Assembly (NCBI GenBank): GCA_027924585.1
Contig: BSBM01000059.1
Span: 1,302,001 to 1,366,000 of the forward strand
DNA: 64,000 nt
Origin: Larix kaempferi
Lineage: Eukaryota; Streptophyta; Pinopsida; Pinales; Pinaceae
Reading direction: 5' to 3'
In this document: piece by piece, positions 22,345 to 34,179 of the stretch
Numbering within the stretch: the first letter of the stretch is position 1
How the letters are laid out: each line of letters starts with the position of its first letter
Made by a program: the position numbers and the translations under genes
The notes under the pieces: generated by a model
What the model saw: the letters and a program-made list of their open reading frames with translations, nothing else
Told to the model about the DNA's origin: nothing
Database searches by the model: none

Positions 22345-23888
22345 TGATCCAGGAGGATCCAAGAAGGAAAAATTTTTGAAGTCCTCCAATCTCAGCAAAA
22401 CCAACACTAGATCGAAGAGCTCGTCGAGATGATTCCAACGGCGTTCGTTTCACCTCTAACGGACTCCGTATGAGAAAGTTATCACGTTCTGTTCTACAAG
22501 GTCAATAGGCAAAATTGGCAAAAAGAGGTGCCACGTGGCACCACTGACAAGGTGACACGTGGCATCCGTACAGTACAGACAATGTGACATGGAAGGTGTA
22601 CAGACCAATCACAAGGTGACACGTGGCAGTACAGAACCAAGCTGGCATATTGCTGACCGGGCAGATGGATGGTGACGTGGCAGTACGAATAGTGACTGGG
22701 CAGTTGACTAGATGCTGACTGGGCGTGAGGTGGACCAATCCCAGGCCGCCATGTGGCAGCACATGATTGGTCAATATGTCTAAGGCAAAAACAATGTGCC
22801 TCCACGAGGTTTGACCCCGTGACCTCCGGTTTGGTTGCACAACGTCTTAGCCAATAGACCACCGCGTGTTGTTTAGTCACAGAATGGGAAATAATCTTTT
22901 TGAATTGGAACCTGCGTTTGAACGGGAAAAGAAAGAGCCGTGGCTAAGCCCCGACCCATGGATTTATGTTGCCACTCTTTAACACATGGTCACATGTTTT
23001 CAAACGGATTACGTACCGACCTTCCCTTCAACGCGGCCTTTACCACATGTGCTCTTAACAAACTTTGGTTATGGCTTTACCACACGTGCTCTTTAATGAC
23101 ATTAGTTATGGCTTTTAAAGTGGGTTATAAACACACTTTATTGGTTATATCTATTATTACATGCCACCTAATCTATGTTGGAGCGCCACCATTTGCATAA
23201 TAGACTTTGGGTTGAGGTTGTTATGGTTATTATTATATTATGGTTTTAACCATATTAAAAAAAACAACAAAAGGGTAGGCCATTTTAAGGGCATTTTTAA
23301 ATATGGTTGTTTGTTATTTAATAAAAAGCCCAACCACATGAAAACCAACTTGGAGAAGTTGTAACCAAGGCCAAGATAGGAAAATTAGTTGCAACCAAAG
23401 GAATCCATGAGAGTCATGTGAAGAAGGGCAAGCCAACCTATATAAACCCATTCATTTTCCATTTCCCACTCATGCTTTGGAGTAGAGACTTTGTAGCTAA
23501 AGGAGAGAAGGGAGATTGCGTAGCTCTGCAGGAGGAAGGTACGAGTGTTTATACTCGTTTTACACCGTCTTCAGGCTTCGGAGTTGCTGGAAGCAGTCTT
23601 GTTGTGTTTTGGGCAGTGGTTCTCTTCCTGGCCATTGTCGCCAAGGTATCATTGTATCATTGCCATGTATTTTGCCTTTATGCTGAGATTATAGATCGGC
23701 CCTCCTATTGAGAAGCAGGCCCGGAGACGTAGTCCATCCTGGACGAACTCCGTTATCAACTTGTTGTCTTTATGTGTGTATTGTCTATGCTGTTTGGTTC
23801 TCTTCTTATGGATTTGTGAGCTTCATTCATCCTCTTTATGCAATTCATGTTAACGTCATAGAGTAGCAAAGATCTTGTTTTTGGATCA
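22345..23888 (+). mobile_element. 5' LTR of the gypsy element
   Basis: The LTR is 1544 bp and runs from TGATCC to GGATCA. A TATA box TATATAAA is at 23439-23446, so transcription would start shortly after. The first 400 bp carry several ACGTGGCA motifs (22533, 22557, 22621, 22675) of the ABRE/G-box type, often in a 'tgacacgtggca' context. These are the usual binding core of plant bZIP factors. Short open frames inside (for example on the minus strand at 22494-22880) have no coding support. Confidence 0.95.
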
Positions 23889-23890
23889 TG

Positions 23891-23902
23891 TGGTATCAGA
23901 GC
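23891..23902 (+). other. Primer-binding site of the gypsy element (initiator tRNA-Met)
   Basis: TGGTATCAGAGC begins two bases after the LTR end. It is complementary to the 3' end of plant initiator tRNA-Met, the primer used for minus-strand DNA synthesis. Confidence 0.95.
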
Positions 23903-23927
23903 AGGTCTATTTGACGTTGGATTGTGA

Positions 23928-26900
23928 GTGTGGATGCTCACGAGGGCTAAACTGCAAGCTGGTGAGGGTACATTAGAGCCTTACAATTCCGAGATCGGAC
24001 GTGCACACCGAAGGAGGAAGATGGATGCTAATGATGCCCGCATCGAGATGGAGGAAAACTTTCACAAGGTCTTCTATATGATGGCCGACAAGGTAGACAA
24101 GTTGTTTGCAGACTATGAAGAATGCATGGCAAAAGAAAGAAAAGGCAGTGAAGTAAAGAAGGAAGACAAAGAAGTGAAGGACGAAGGCAACGCTTCAGTT
24201 AACCAAGGGGAAGGTGGCGAAGAGCCTCCTGAGCCTCCCTCTTCACCTTCAGCTTCAAGCACAAGTTCAAGTGCTTCTTCCTCATCTCATTCTCAGCATT
24301 CCAAGGTTCCTCACAAAGAGCCTCAAAAGAAGCCCTTATTGAAGCTCGATGTGAAGTTTGATTTGCCCATGTTCAATGGGGAAGCGAATGCAGAGAAGTT
24401 AAACAATTGGATAAGGCAAATTGAGGTCTATTGCCGAGTCCAGCAGATCGAAGAAGAAGATGTGAAGATTCAGTTGGCTTCACTTCGGCTGACAGGCACC
24501 GCACTTGTATGGTGGGAAAGCAAGCTTCAGCAAGGTAGCAAACAAATGGGTAATCTTCTCTCATCGTGGTCTTCTTTTATTTCTGCTTTACGTAAGCAAT
24601 TTTATCCGTTGGGTTATGTTCAGAAGGCAATGATGGATTGGCAAAGTTTTAGACAAGGCAAGGGTCAGAGTGTTCATAGTTTTACTGAAGAATTTAGAAA
24701 GAAAGCTTTAGAATTGAATATTGCTTTAGATTCTCCTGACACTCTTTTGAAGTACATTGGTGCTCTTCATCATTATCTACGCCATACTTTGCTGTTGTTG
24801 AATCCTACTAGTGTTGATGAAGCAAGTGTTCAGGCTACTCATCTTGAGAACAGGGGGAAGCATTTGCAAGAAGACCATCAGAAGAAGCCTTTCAAGCCCA
24901 ACAACCACCACAAGTTCAAGAAAAAAGACAAGAGCAAGAAGACAGCTACTGCCAAGAAGGAAGGAGGAAAGCCCCATTGCAACCATTGCGATACTGATGG
25001 GCATGATGAAGAAAGTTGTTGGAAGTTGCATCCTGAACAAAGGCCAAAGCATTATGGAGGCAAAAAGAAGAAAAAGACCGTTGCAACAGCGCAACGAGAT
25101 TTGGGTTCCGACTCAGGTGACGAAACCATGATTACAGCCGTGGGAATGCAAGGTAACAAAACTCCTCATACTGGTTCAAGTTCTACTCATGTTTCTAAAG
25201 AAAATGATAAAAGAAGAAGTGAGTTGTTTCACATCAGAGTTGTGTCTAAGCATAAAAAGATTGAAACATTATTTGATCCGGGTTCTCAAGTAAATTTGAT
25301 CTCAGAATCAGTTGTTAAGAAGTTGGGCATACAGACTAAACCTCACCCCAAGCCTTATCCTCTTGGATGGGTATGTGATAATGCTAAGTTGCAGGTGACT
25401 AAGCAATGCAGGTTAAGGTTTGTTATTGCTTCAAAGTTGATTGATGAGGTGGACTTAGATGTTGTTCCTCTTGACATCTGTGGTATCGTATTGGGAAGCC
25501 CATACTTGTATGATCGAAAAGCAGTGTTCTTCCGTCATGAGAACAAGTACCATCTCACCAAAAACGGGGTGGAGTACATTGTGAGAGCTCACAGTATGAA
25601 GGCTAACACCACTCTGGTTAGTGCAGGACAGATGAAGCGGCTCATTAACACTAATAAGAGATACATGCTCATGGTTGTGAGAGCAAAAGATGTTGAGGCA
25701 TCCGATGCTTTCAAAGGTTGTGATCCTTCTCATAAAAAGGCTATGATTGATATTGTGGCTAACTATGATGAAATATTTCAGGAACCTACAGGTTTTCCTC
25801 CCAAAAGGGAGATTCAGCATGAGATCCATCTCCAGCAGGATGCCCCTCTTCCTAATGTGGGCATGTACAGGTTGTCCGCAGTTGAAATGGCAGAGATTAA
25901 GAAGCAGGTTCAAGACTTGTTGGACCAAGGAGTGATCAGACCCAGCTCCTCTCCATGTGGTTCGCCGATTGTGTTGGTGATGAAGAAAGATGGCACATGG
26001 AGGATGTGCGTTGACTATCGGGCTCTCAACAAGATCACGATCAAGAATCGATACCCGCTTCCTCGCATAGATGACTTGCTCGACCAGTTGAAAGATGTTG
26101 TGTTCTTTACCAAGTTGGATTTGCACAGTGGCTACCACCAGATCAGAATTGCAGAAAGTGATGTGTGGAAGACGACCTTCAAGACCAAGCAAGGTCTATT
26201 TGAGTGGTTGGTGATGCCCTTTGGGCTTTGCAATGCACCTGCAACCTTTATGCGGGTAATGAATGATGTTTTCCGGCCATTCTTAGATGATTTTGTCATT
26301 GTATACTTAGATGATATATTGGTCTTTAGCAAAACTTGGGAAAAACATGTGGGGCATGTAAAGCAAGTATTAGATACTTTGAAAAAGGAGAAATTGTATG
26401 TAAAATTGTCAAAGTGTGAATTTGGCAAAACTTCATTAGTTTACTTGGGTCATATTGTAGGAGGTGGAAATTTAAAAATTGATCCTTCAAAAGTTGATGT
26501 AATTGTCAATTGGCCTAAGCCTACTAACGCTACTGAAGTGAGAAGCTTTTTAGGAGCTGTTCAATATTGGAGGAGGTTCATTCAGAACTTCTCATACATA
26601 GCATCTCCTTTGCATGCCTTAACAAGTGTGAAGAAAGCCTTCCAGTGGGGAGGAAAGCAGCAGAAAGCCTTCGACACATTGAAGGGAAAGATCAGCACCG
26701 CCCCAGTCCTAGCCTTGCCTGATTTGCAGCAGCCATTTGAGATAGAGACAGATGCCAGTGGATATGCCATGGGGGCAGTATTGATGCAGCACCGCAAGCC
26801 TATTTGCTACCATTCAGAGACTTTTACTCAAGCAGTGATCAACTACCCCACCTATGACAAAGAGTTGTATGCTTTGGTTCAGAGTGTCAAGAAGTGGAAG

Positions 26901-28571
26901 CACTACTTGATGGGTAAGGAGACGATCATCCATACCGATCATCAGCCCTTGCAGTATCTCCAGTCCCAGACTAAGCTCCAGCAAGCTCGTCATTTCAGGT
27001 GGATGGGAGTTCTTCAACAATTCCATCTAGTGATCAAGTACAAAAAGGGTACTAGTAACAAAGTGGCAGATATGCTTTCTAGACCTCCTATTGTTGCATC
27101 TATTGTTTTGAAAAATGCTTCTTTATCCCATGAAAGTTATATTGAGCAGTATGCTACTGATGATGATTTCAAGGAGGTTTATGAGAAGCTAACCAATGGC
27201 ACACAGGTGGAAGACTACTATTTGCAGGGAAAGTTGCTCTATCATTTGGGCAAGTTATGTGTTCCTATCAGTGAAAGAGTCCATGTAATATGAGAAGCTC
27301 ATACTTCTCTTGTTTCAGGGCATTTTGGGGTAGGTAAGACTTTGGCTCATTTGCAAAGACTTGTGTATTGGCCTCGCATGAAAGACATTGTAACAAAATA
27401 TGTAAAGGGGTGTGTGATGTGCTCTATTTGTAAGCCCACTAATAGAAAATTGGGGTTGTACTCACCACTTCCTGTTCCTTCCCATCCTTGGGAAAGCATT
27501 TCCATGGATTTTGTGGGGGGTTTGCCTATGTCTAGGAGGGGTCATGACTACTTGTATGTGGTCGTGGATAGGTTTAGCAAGATGTGTATTCGTATGCCAT
27601 GTAAAAATCAGGTCACTGCAGAGCAGGCTGCTTCTCTTTTCTTTCAGCATGTATGGGTTCACTTTGGACTCCCTACGTCCATTATCTCGAATCGGGACTC
27701 CCGATTCCTTGGAGTGTTTTGGACAAAATTATGGTGTATGATGGACACCAAGCTAAAGAGGAGCACCGCTTTCCATCCACAGACCGACGGACAGACAGAG
27801 GTAGTCAACAGGACAGTTGTCCATTTGCTTCGAGGCTATTGCAACAAGCATCCTAAGTTATGGGATGAACAAATCCAGTATGTGCAGCATGCCTATAATA
27901 GGGCTATGCATTCTTCCACTCAAAGCTCGCCATTTGAGACATGATTTGGGTACTTGCCAAAGACTCCATTGGACTTGACTTATGGGAGAGAGGTTGATTC
28001 AAGCACTTCCAAGGATGAAGACAAAGCCCGCAGGTTCATTCATAGAGTTCAACAGGTACATCAAGCAGTGCAAGAGAAGTTGGAGAAGAGTCAAGCCCAG
28101 TACAAGGCTCGCCATGACAAGCATAGAGTTGATCATCAGTTTCAGGTGGGAGCTCAAGTGTGGCTTCACATCAATAAGGAGAGGATGAAAGGAGAAGGCA
28201 AGAAGCTCAAGCCCATTAGATATGGTCCCTTCACCATCTTGGAGAAGATTGGGACAAATGCTTTTCGCTTAGAGCTACCGCCATACATGCAGATCTACTC
28301 AGTGGTGAATGTGGAGAACTTGAAACTCTATGAGCCTCCCATGATCATGGATGAAAGGGAGAATGTCTCATTTCCATCAGTTGATGAATTTGCTCCTGAG
28401 TACGTGGATGAGCTAAAGGAAGATGTCATCTTGGACAGAAGGACAAGGACTTCTCGCAGAGGTGATGTTGATTATCTTCGAGTGGGCATCAGAGGCACTC
28501 ATCCAAGCAAAGCCAAGTGGATCGATAAGGAGAAAGTGAGGGAGAAATTCCCTCACCTATCTGTTGATTAG
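23928..28571 (+). pseudogene. gypsy gag-pol polyprotein, one frame with two TGA stops
   Basis: One frame of 1548 codons. Gag core at residues about 138-315 (LPMFNGEANAEKLNNWI, WQSFRQGKGQSVHSFTEEF), zinc knuckle CNHCDTDGHDEESC near 350, protease FDPGSQVNLIS near 445 (DPGS where D(S/T)GA is usual). Reverse transcriptase follows at about 670-850 with YLDD at 26302-26313, then RNase H (TDASGYAMGAVLM, HTDHQPLQYL). After a TGA at 27291-27293 comes integrase: zinc-binding H/C residues ending CVMCSICKP, and the catalytic D, D, E in SMDFVGGLP, SNRDSRF and DGQTEVVNR. A second TGA lies at 27942-27944. The C-terminus (YGPFTILEKIG, ILDRRTRTSRRGD, HPSKAKW) resembles the chromodomain-like tail of plant chromoviruses, but I am not certain of the clade. 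The first TGA probably replaces CGA (Arg). With two stops this copy cannot make full pol unless read through. Confidence 0.93.
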
Positions 28572-28599
28572 TAAAGGCTTTTGGAGGCCAAAAGCTTCT

Positions 28600-28612
28600 C
28601 AGTGGGGAGGAA
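28600..28612 (+). other. Polypurine tract of the gypsy element
   Basis: The sequence cagtggggaggaa lies directly before the 3' LTR start (TGATCC at 28613). It is the plus-strand primer. Confidence 0.9.
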
Positions 28613-30156
28613 TGATCCAGAAGGATCCAAGAAGGAAAATTTTTTGAAGTCCTCCAATCTCAGCAAAACCAACACTAGATCGAAGGGCTCGTCGAGATGA
28701 TTCCAACGGCGTTCGTTTCACCTCTAACGGACTCCGTATGAGAAAGTTATCGCGTTCTGTTCTACAAGGTCAACAGGCAAAATTGGCAAAAAGAGGTGCC
28801 ACGTGGCACCACTGACAGGGTGACACGTGGCATCCGTACAGTATGGACAATGTGACATGGCAGGTGTACGGACCAATCACAAGGTGACACGTGGTAGTAC
28901 AGAACCAAGCTGGCATATTGCTGACCGGGCAGATGGATGGTGACGTGGCAGTACGAACAGTGACTGGGCAGTTGACTAGACGCTGACTGGGTGTGAGGTG
29001 GACCAATCCCAGGTCGCCACGTGGCAGCACAGGATTGGTCAATATGTCTAAGGCAAAAACAATGTGCCTCCGCGAGGTTTGACCCCGTGACCTCCGGTTT
29101 GGTTGCACAACGTCTTAGCCAACAGACCACCGCGTGTTGTTTAGTCACGGAATGGGAAATAATCTTTTTGAATTGGAACCTACGTTTGAATGGGCAAAGA
29201 AAGAGCCATGGCTAAGCCCCGACTCATGGATTTATGTTGCCACTCTTTAACACATGGTCACATGTTTTCAAACGGATTACGTACCGACCTTCCCTTCAAC
29301 GCGGCCTTTACCACATGTGCTCTTAACAAACTTTGGTTATGGCTTTACCACACGTGCTCTTTAATGACATTAGTTATGGCTTTTAAAGTGGGTTATAAAC
29401 ACACTTTATTGGTTATATCTATTATTACATGCCACCTAATCTATGTTGGAGCGCCACCATTTGCATAATAGACTTTGGGTTGAGGTTGTTATGGTTATTA
29501 TTATAATATGGTTTTAACCATATTAAAAAAACCAACAAAAGGGTAGGCCATTTTAAGGGCATTTTTAAATATGGTTGTTTATTATTTAATAAAAATCCCA
29601 ACCACATGAAAACCAACTTGGAGAAGTTGTAACCAAGGCCAAGATAGGCAAATTAGTTGCAACCAAAGGAATCCATGAGAGTCATGTGAAGAAGGGCAAG
29701 CCAACCTATATAAACCCATTCATTTTCCATTTCCCACTCATGCTTTGGAGTAGAGACTTTGTAGCTAAAGGAGAGAAGGGAGATTGCGTAGCTCTGCAGG
29801 GGAAAGGTACGAGTGTTTATACTCGTTTTACACCGTCTTCAGGCTTCGGAGTTGCTGGAAGCAGTCTTGTTGTGTTTTGGGCAGTGGTTCTCTTCCTGGC
29901 CATTGTCGCCAAGGTATCATTGTATCATTGCCATGTATTTTTCCTTTATGCTGAGATTATAGATCGGCCCTCCTATTGAGAAGCAGGCCCGGAGACGTAG
30001 TCCATCCTGGACGAACTCCGTTATCAACTTGTTGTCTTTATGTGTGTATTGTCTATGCTGTTTGGTTCTCTTCTTATGGATTTGTGAGCTTCATTCATGC
30101 TCTTTATGCAATTCATGTTAACGTCATAGAGTAGCAAAGATCTTGTTTTCGGATCA
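28613..30156 (+). mobile_element. 3' LTR of the gypsy element
   Basis: This LTR is also 1544 bp and ends GGATCA before CCTTC at 30157. It has the same TATATAAA box (29707-29714) and keeps a fifth ACGTGGCA motif (about 29019) that has decayed to ATGTGGCA in the 5' LTR. By hand about 25 of the roughly 35 differences from the 5' LTR fall in the first 660 bp. Confidence 0.95.
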
Positions 30157-30161
30157 CCTTC
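30157..30161 (+). repeat. Target-site duplication of the gypsy insertion, right copy (CCTTC)
   Basis: Exact match to 22340-22344. LINE coding resumes immediately after. Confidence 0.95.
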
Positions 30162-31620
30162 CTCTCTTAATGATTTTAGACCTATCTCGCTTTGCAATTG
30201 TGTCTACAAGGTAGTGTCTAAAGTCATTGCAAGAAGCATGAAAGGCATCCTTTCCCGTCATATTTCAGGAGAACAATTTGGTTTTTTGGAAGGTAGACAA
30301 GTCTATGAAGCTATCAGTGTAGCCCAAGAAGGACTGCACAGTATCAAAACGAAGAAACTCAAAGGAGTTATTCTAAAAATAGACCTTTCCAAGGCCTATG
30401 ACAAAGTAAGTTGGCTTTACATTCGTATGCTTCTCGCGCATCTGGGTTTTGATATTGGTTTTATCAGGTGGATCATGAGTTGCATTACAATGGTTTCTTT
30501 CTCTATACTTATCAATGGGGCGGCCTCCCCCTTTTTCCATTCAGAGAGAGGACTTAGACAAGGTTTCCCATTGTCTCCCTTACTTTTTATTTTAGTAGCA
30601 GAAGGATTGAGCAGGGCTCTAAGGGATGTCGAAAGACAAGGTATTTTGAGGGGAATTCAGGTGGCTCCCAATCTTTTCATTACACATCTACTCTTTGTAG
30701 ATGACATTCTTATTTTCTGCATTGGCTCAGTCAAAGATGCTGAAACACTTTGGGGGATATTGGAGTTGTTCTCAAAGGAAACAAGGATGGAAATTAATGT
30801 AGGGAAGTCCACGCTCTCTATAAACTTATTGAGGGCAGAAGAATTACAAGCTTTTAATAGATTTTTCCCTTATAACCTTTTAGAGGTAGATGGAGGACTA
30901 AAATAATTGGGCTTCCCGCTGAAGCCACATGCCTATAAGAAGCAGGATTGGAAATGGATCCTCAAAAAATTGGATAAAAGACTCAAGGTTTGGAGCCATA
31001 AATGTATCTCAAGGGCAGGTCGTTTGATCTTGGTAAAATCTGTTTTGGAGGCAATTCCTGTATATTGGATTTCCTTATCCTGGATCCCCAAGGGGATCTT
31101 GGAGGCAACAAGGAAGATCTATTTCCGCTTTCTGTGGAGTGGGAAAGGCGACACCTTTGTGTCACCCTGGGTTCGGTGGCAGAGAATAGTTGTTCCCAAA
31201 GCTTTGGGAGGGTGGGGGTTGAAGAACATTTTCTTATTCTCTAAAGCTCTAGCTGCAAAAGGGGGGTGGAGGTTTTTGAAGACCGAGAGTCTTTAGACTA
31301 AGGTGGTCACCCATAAGTATATAGCTCCAGATTCAGTTGAAGACTGGGTGAGGAACCTTGGGAAGTCTCATGTGGGAGGGTCTGTGATTTGGAAGGTGGT
31401 GGTCACTTCGTTCCCGGTGATTGAAACCAACTTGGCTTGGAACATTGGTGATGGGAGGAGACTCAGGGTCGGGGAAGATCCGTGGGTTGGTTGTGTTGGG
31501 CGTCATTTGTTGTCGAGTCAGACGGTGGCGGCTTTGCGGGAAAGGGGTATAACTTTTTTGTCCCAACTGGTAGAACCGGTCCAGGAGAGGCCTTGGGTAC
31601 ACAGTCTTGGAGAACGGTGA
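30162..31620 (+). pseudogene. LINE ORF2 reverse transcriptase, central and C-terminal part
   Basis: The frame continues the LINE reverse transcriptase: NDFRPISLCNCVYKVVSK, GEQFGFLEGRQ, LKIDLSKAYDKVSW, RGLRQGFPLSPLLFILV and LLFVDDILIF (catalytic FVDD at 30694-30705, where FADD is usual in plant LINEs; both Asp are kept). Thumb and connection motifs follow (WKWILKKLDKRLKVW, AGRLILVKSVLEAIP, GGWGLKN). In-frame stops TAA (30904-30906) and TAG (31294-31296) break it, but the frame itself is retained to about 31620. This domain copies the LINE RNA at the nicked target. It is not functional here. Confidence 0.9.
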
Positions 31621-32757
31621 ACTCACTAGGCCTCCCAGAACCAGATCATATGGTTATGTCTTGCCTTTTACTGGAACTCAACAGAACACACGTTTTATTG
31701 AGGAACAAGGAAGATGAGTAGTTGTGGGAAGGATATCCCCTTGGAATATACTCTCTGAAGAGTGGATATATTTTTCTCAGTGCTCATGAGAACAATAGGG
31801 AGCTTGTGTGGTGGTAGAATAAATTGTGGAGGCTCAAGAGCCCACCCAAAACTCGTTTGTTTATGTGGAATGCTTTCAAAAATAAGGTACCTACTTGGGA
31901 CAACCTACAGAAAAAAGAACAAACATGGCTCGAGGTGGTGTATCCTTTGTAAATCAACGGAAGAAACAGTCTCTCACCTCTTCATCCAGTGTCCTTACTC
32001 TAAAGAAGTCTGGGTTGAATGCTCTCGGGCAATGGGTATAAATTGTATGTGGACGGGAAACTCGGTATCACAGGCTTGGGAAAACTGGAACTCGACGCCT
32101 CCTCTAAAACCTGTAAAAGCCCTTCCTTTGTTAGTTTGCTGGGAAATCTGGTTAGCATGTAATAACTATATTTTCTCAGAAAAAGCTTTTACTCCGAAGA
32201 TTACCGCAACTCTTTCATGTGTCATTTTAACTGCTTTTCCACAACATGTTAGCACTGCAAATCAAAGGGAGGTCTTAGAGGTGGAGATCGATTGAACTTT
32301 ACCCTGGGTATTTTTTGATGGTGTAACCCAAAATAATCTCTGTGGGGGAGGGGCATTGCTCTTTCTTTCTGAGTCACACTTCTTTGAACTAACCATGGGG
32401 TTGGGAGAGGGTGGTAACAACTTTGCAGAACTGTTGAGCTTAAAAATTCTCTTAATCTTTGCAGCAGAAAAGGGATGTCGAAACCTCAATATATTTGGTG
32501 ATTCAATGAATGTTATAAACTGGATAAAAGGGACCCAACAATGCAGAAATTTAAGATTAACAAATATCCTACAGGCCATAAGGGAGGTGCAACAAACATT
32601 TGATACTTTTTCTTTCCGTCATGTTTATAGGGAGAACAACAAGGAGGCGGACAAAGCCTCAAATGAGGGCCTGCAAATGGATTTGGGGATTTGGAAGGTG
32701 AAGGAATTTCAGAATGGAACAGCACAGGACTACTACCACAGACCGTTCATAGAATGA
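31621..32757 (+). pseudogene. LINE ORF2 Cys-rich region and RNase H domain
   Basis: A zf-RVT-type region (LWRLKSPPKTRLFMWNA, then after a frameshift WCILCKSTEETVSHLFIQCP) is followed by an RNase H domain. The RNase H starts near 32300 with PWVFFDG, then AELLSLKILLIFAAEKG, LNIFGDSMNVINWIKG and HVYRENNKEADKASNEG. The RNase H acidic residues (FFDG, AELL, FGDS, KEADKAS) are visible. A C-terminal RNase H is typical of many plant LINEs. A TGA near 32293 separates the two parts. The stop at 32755-32757 is the natural end of ORF2. Confidence 0.88.
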
Positions 32758-33104
32758 TAACAGGATCTCAACACTGCAATGAACTCTATTTCTACTTTTT
32801 ACTTTAAGTTTACCTTGTTTTTTCAGCATGATTTAGGATATCTATTTTGAAAAATGTATAATGCATCTTTTCTAAGTTTCATTGGAGGCTCAGGGAGTCG
32901 AAACTCTTATTGTGCTTTCCATAGTAGTACTATTTTGTTTCAGATTTCTATTTTGTAAAAGCTCCGTAAAATAGAGCTCATAAAGAAGACATATGTCTTG
33001 ATAACAAGTCAGCAACTCCTAGCAATGGACATTGGATGTGCATATACAGAATGTAATTTTGTTCACCACTGATGAAATAAAATTACACTTTTTTTCCTAG
33101 GAAA
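32758..33104 (+). other. Probable LINE 3' untranslated region
   Basis: No coding. The region is T-rich and ends with 'gatgaaataaaattacactttttttcc' just before an AT microsatellite. The LINE 3' end is placed here by inference. Confidence 0.45.
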
Positions 33105-33131
33105 AATATATATAGATATAGATATAGATAT

Positions 33132-33184
<53 letters not shown>
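33105..33184. repeat. AT microsatellite with GATATA interruptions
   Basis: About 80 bp of TA dinucleotides preceded by four 'atagat' units. It lies where the LINE 3' end is expected, so it may derive from a tail. Confidence 0.95.
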
Positions 33185-33185
<1 letters not shown>

Positions 33186-34179
33186 TATTTGAATCATTAG
33201 ACATTATAATAAATTATATATTTTCTTTTCTTTTTTATGAGGCTAAAATGTGGTATGGTGTTGTATTAGACAAGGTTGTAAGTGAAAATACACTTAATAA
33301 GGGTTTGAAGTTGAAACCACCTTTTTGTTTGGAGTATAAACTAAAACTACTTATGGTTGGTGGACTAATACTCTGCTTTACTTTCATTGTTAACACTCAT
33401 AGCTATTGGTGTGTTACTATATAAGAGAGTAAGGAGTGGATTCAAAGGCTTGCATTATTGGGGAACTGGGAGATGATCATTGCTCAATGATATTACTAAC
33501 CATTTTCCATGCTTGAGGCAAATAAAAACATAATGGATTTGAAACCATAGTTGAAAGGGAGCTCTAACCCCAATAGGAAGTACCCTACCCATGAGTATAA
33601 TGATCGTCATGTTGCGAAAATGATGAGGATAATGGCTACAAGTGGTAGGTGGCACATTTATGGGATGCCACTTGGAGTGACATCGACATATATAAAGAGG
33701 ACAATGGTTACAACTGGAAGGTGGTACCATTCAAATGATTAGACATGTAATAACACCACCATTTCTATTAATCCTCTTAACAATGCTAGTCGAATTCACA
33801 ATCATGTTTAACGATCTTTATAGTCATTGGTAGCCTATACAACAACTGTAGTTTTTTTCATTTGTTTTTATAATCAAATGTTTCTTAAATCAACAAATTC
33901 CATGGTACATGGATAATGTGCACTGCGGGGAGTATACCTAAAGAGTAATAGAAAATACTTCAAGATAAACCTTACCTCTAATTGATCCCTTAACATCTCT
34001 CAAAAGGAGAGATATTTGTTTAAACAATGCATCTCGTGTTTGTGTCAAGTCTGAGTTGGATTACTTTGTGAATATTGTGGTCCTCACTTGATTTATTTGC
34101 AATGTTAGGTTGTCAAAGTTGAAAATGAATGGTTTAACCTGGGGCCTTGTGGATGGTTTGAGGTAGAACACCACAATAT
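33185..34179. other. No gene seen
   Basis: No recognisable frame or repeat. Open stretches at 33551-33742 (plus) and 33455-33730 (minus) overlap each other and lack motifs. Confidence 0.5.

Larger units (their letters stand above)
22345..30156 (+). mobile_element. Complete Ty3/gypsy LTR retrotransposon, 7812 bp
   Basis: The element has 1544-bp LTRs at both ends (TGATCC...GGATCA), a primer-binding site, one gag-pol frame in the order gag, protease, reverse transcriptase, RNase H, integrase, a polypurine tract, and perfect CCTTC target duplications. That domain order is Ty3/gypsy. Only two TGA codons interrupt the 4.6-kb frame. By hand I count about 35 differences between the LTRs, so insertion is clearly older than the copia at 35413. 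It sits inside the LINE in the same orientation. Confidence 0.97.
20484..33100 (+). mobile_element. Degenerate plant LINE (non-LTR retrotransposon) split by a gypsy element
   Basis: A LINE with ORF1 end, endonuclease, reverse transcriptase, Cys-rich domain and RNase H, in that order, is interrupted at 22344 by the gypsy element and resumes at 30162. Removing 22345-30161 joins the two halves of reverse transcriptase directly (…IALIPKLDNPS / LNDFRPISLCN…). ORF2 is damaged by several stops and frameshifts, so it cannot move itself. The 3' end is placed near 33100, after 'gatgaaataaaattacac', but no clear poly(A) tail or target duplication was found, so both outer limits are approximate. Confidence 0.85.

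Noticed and set aside
22494-22880. Minus-strand open frames present in both gypsy LTRs (also 28762-29148)
   Set aside because: They lie in the LTR promoter region, overlap in two frames and have no motif; duplication simply reflects the LTR pair.
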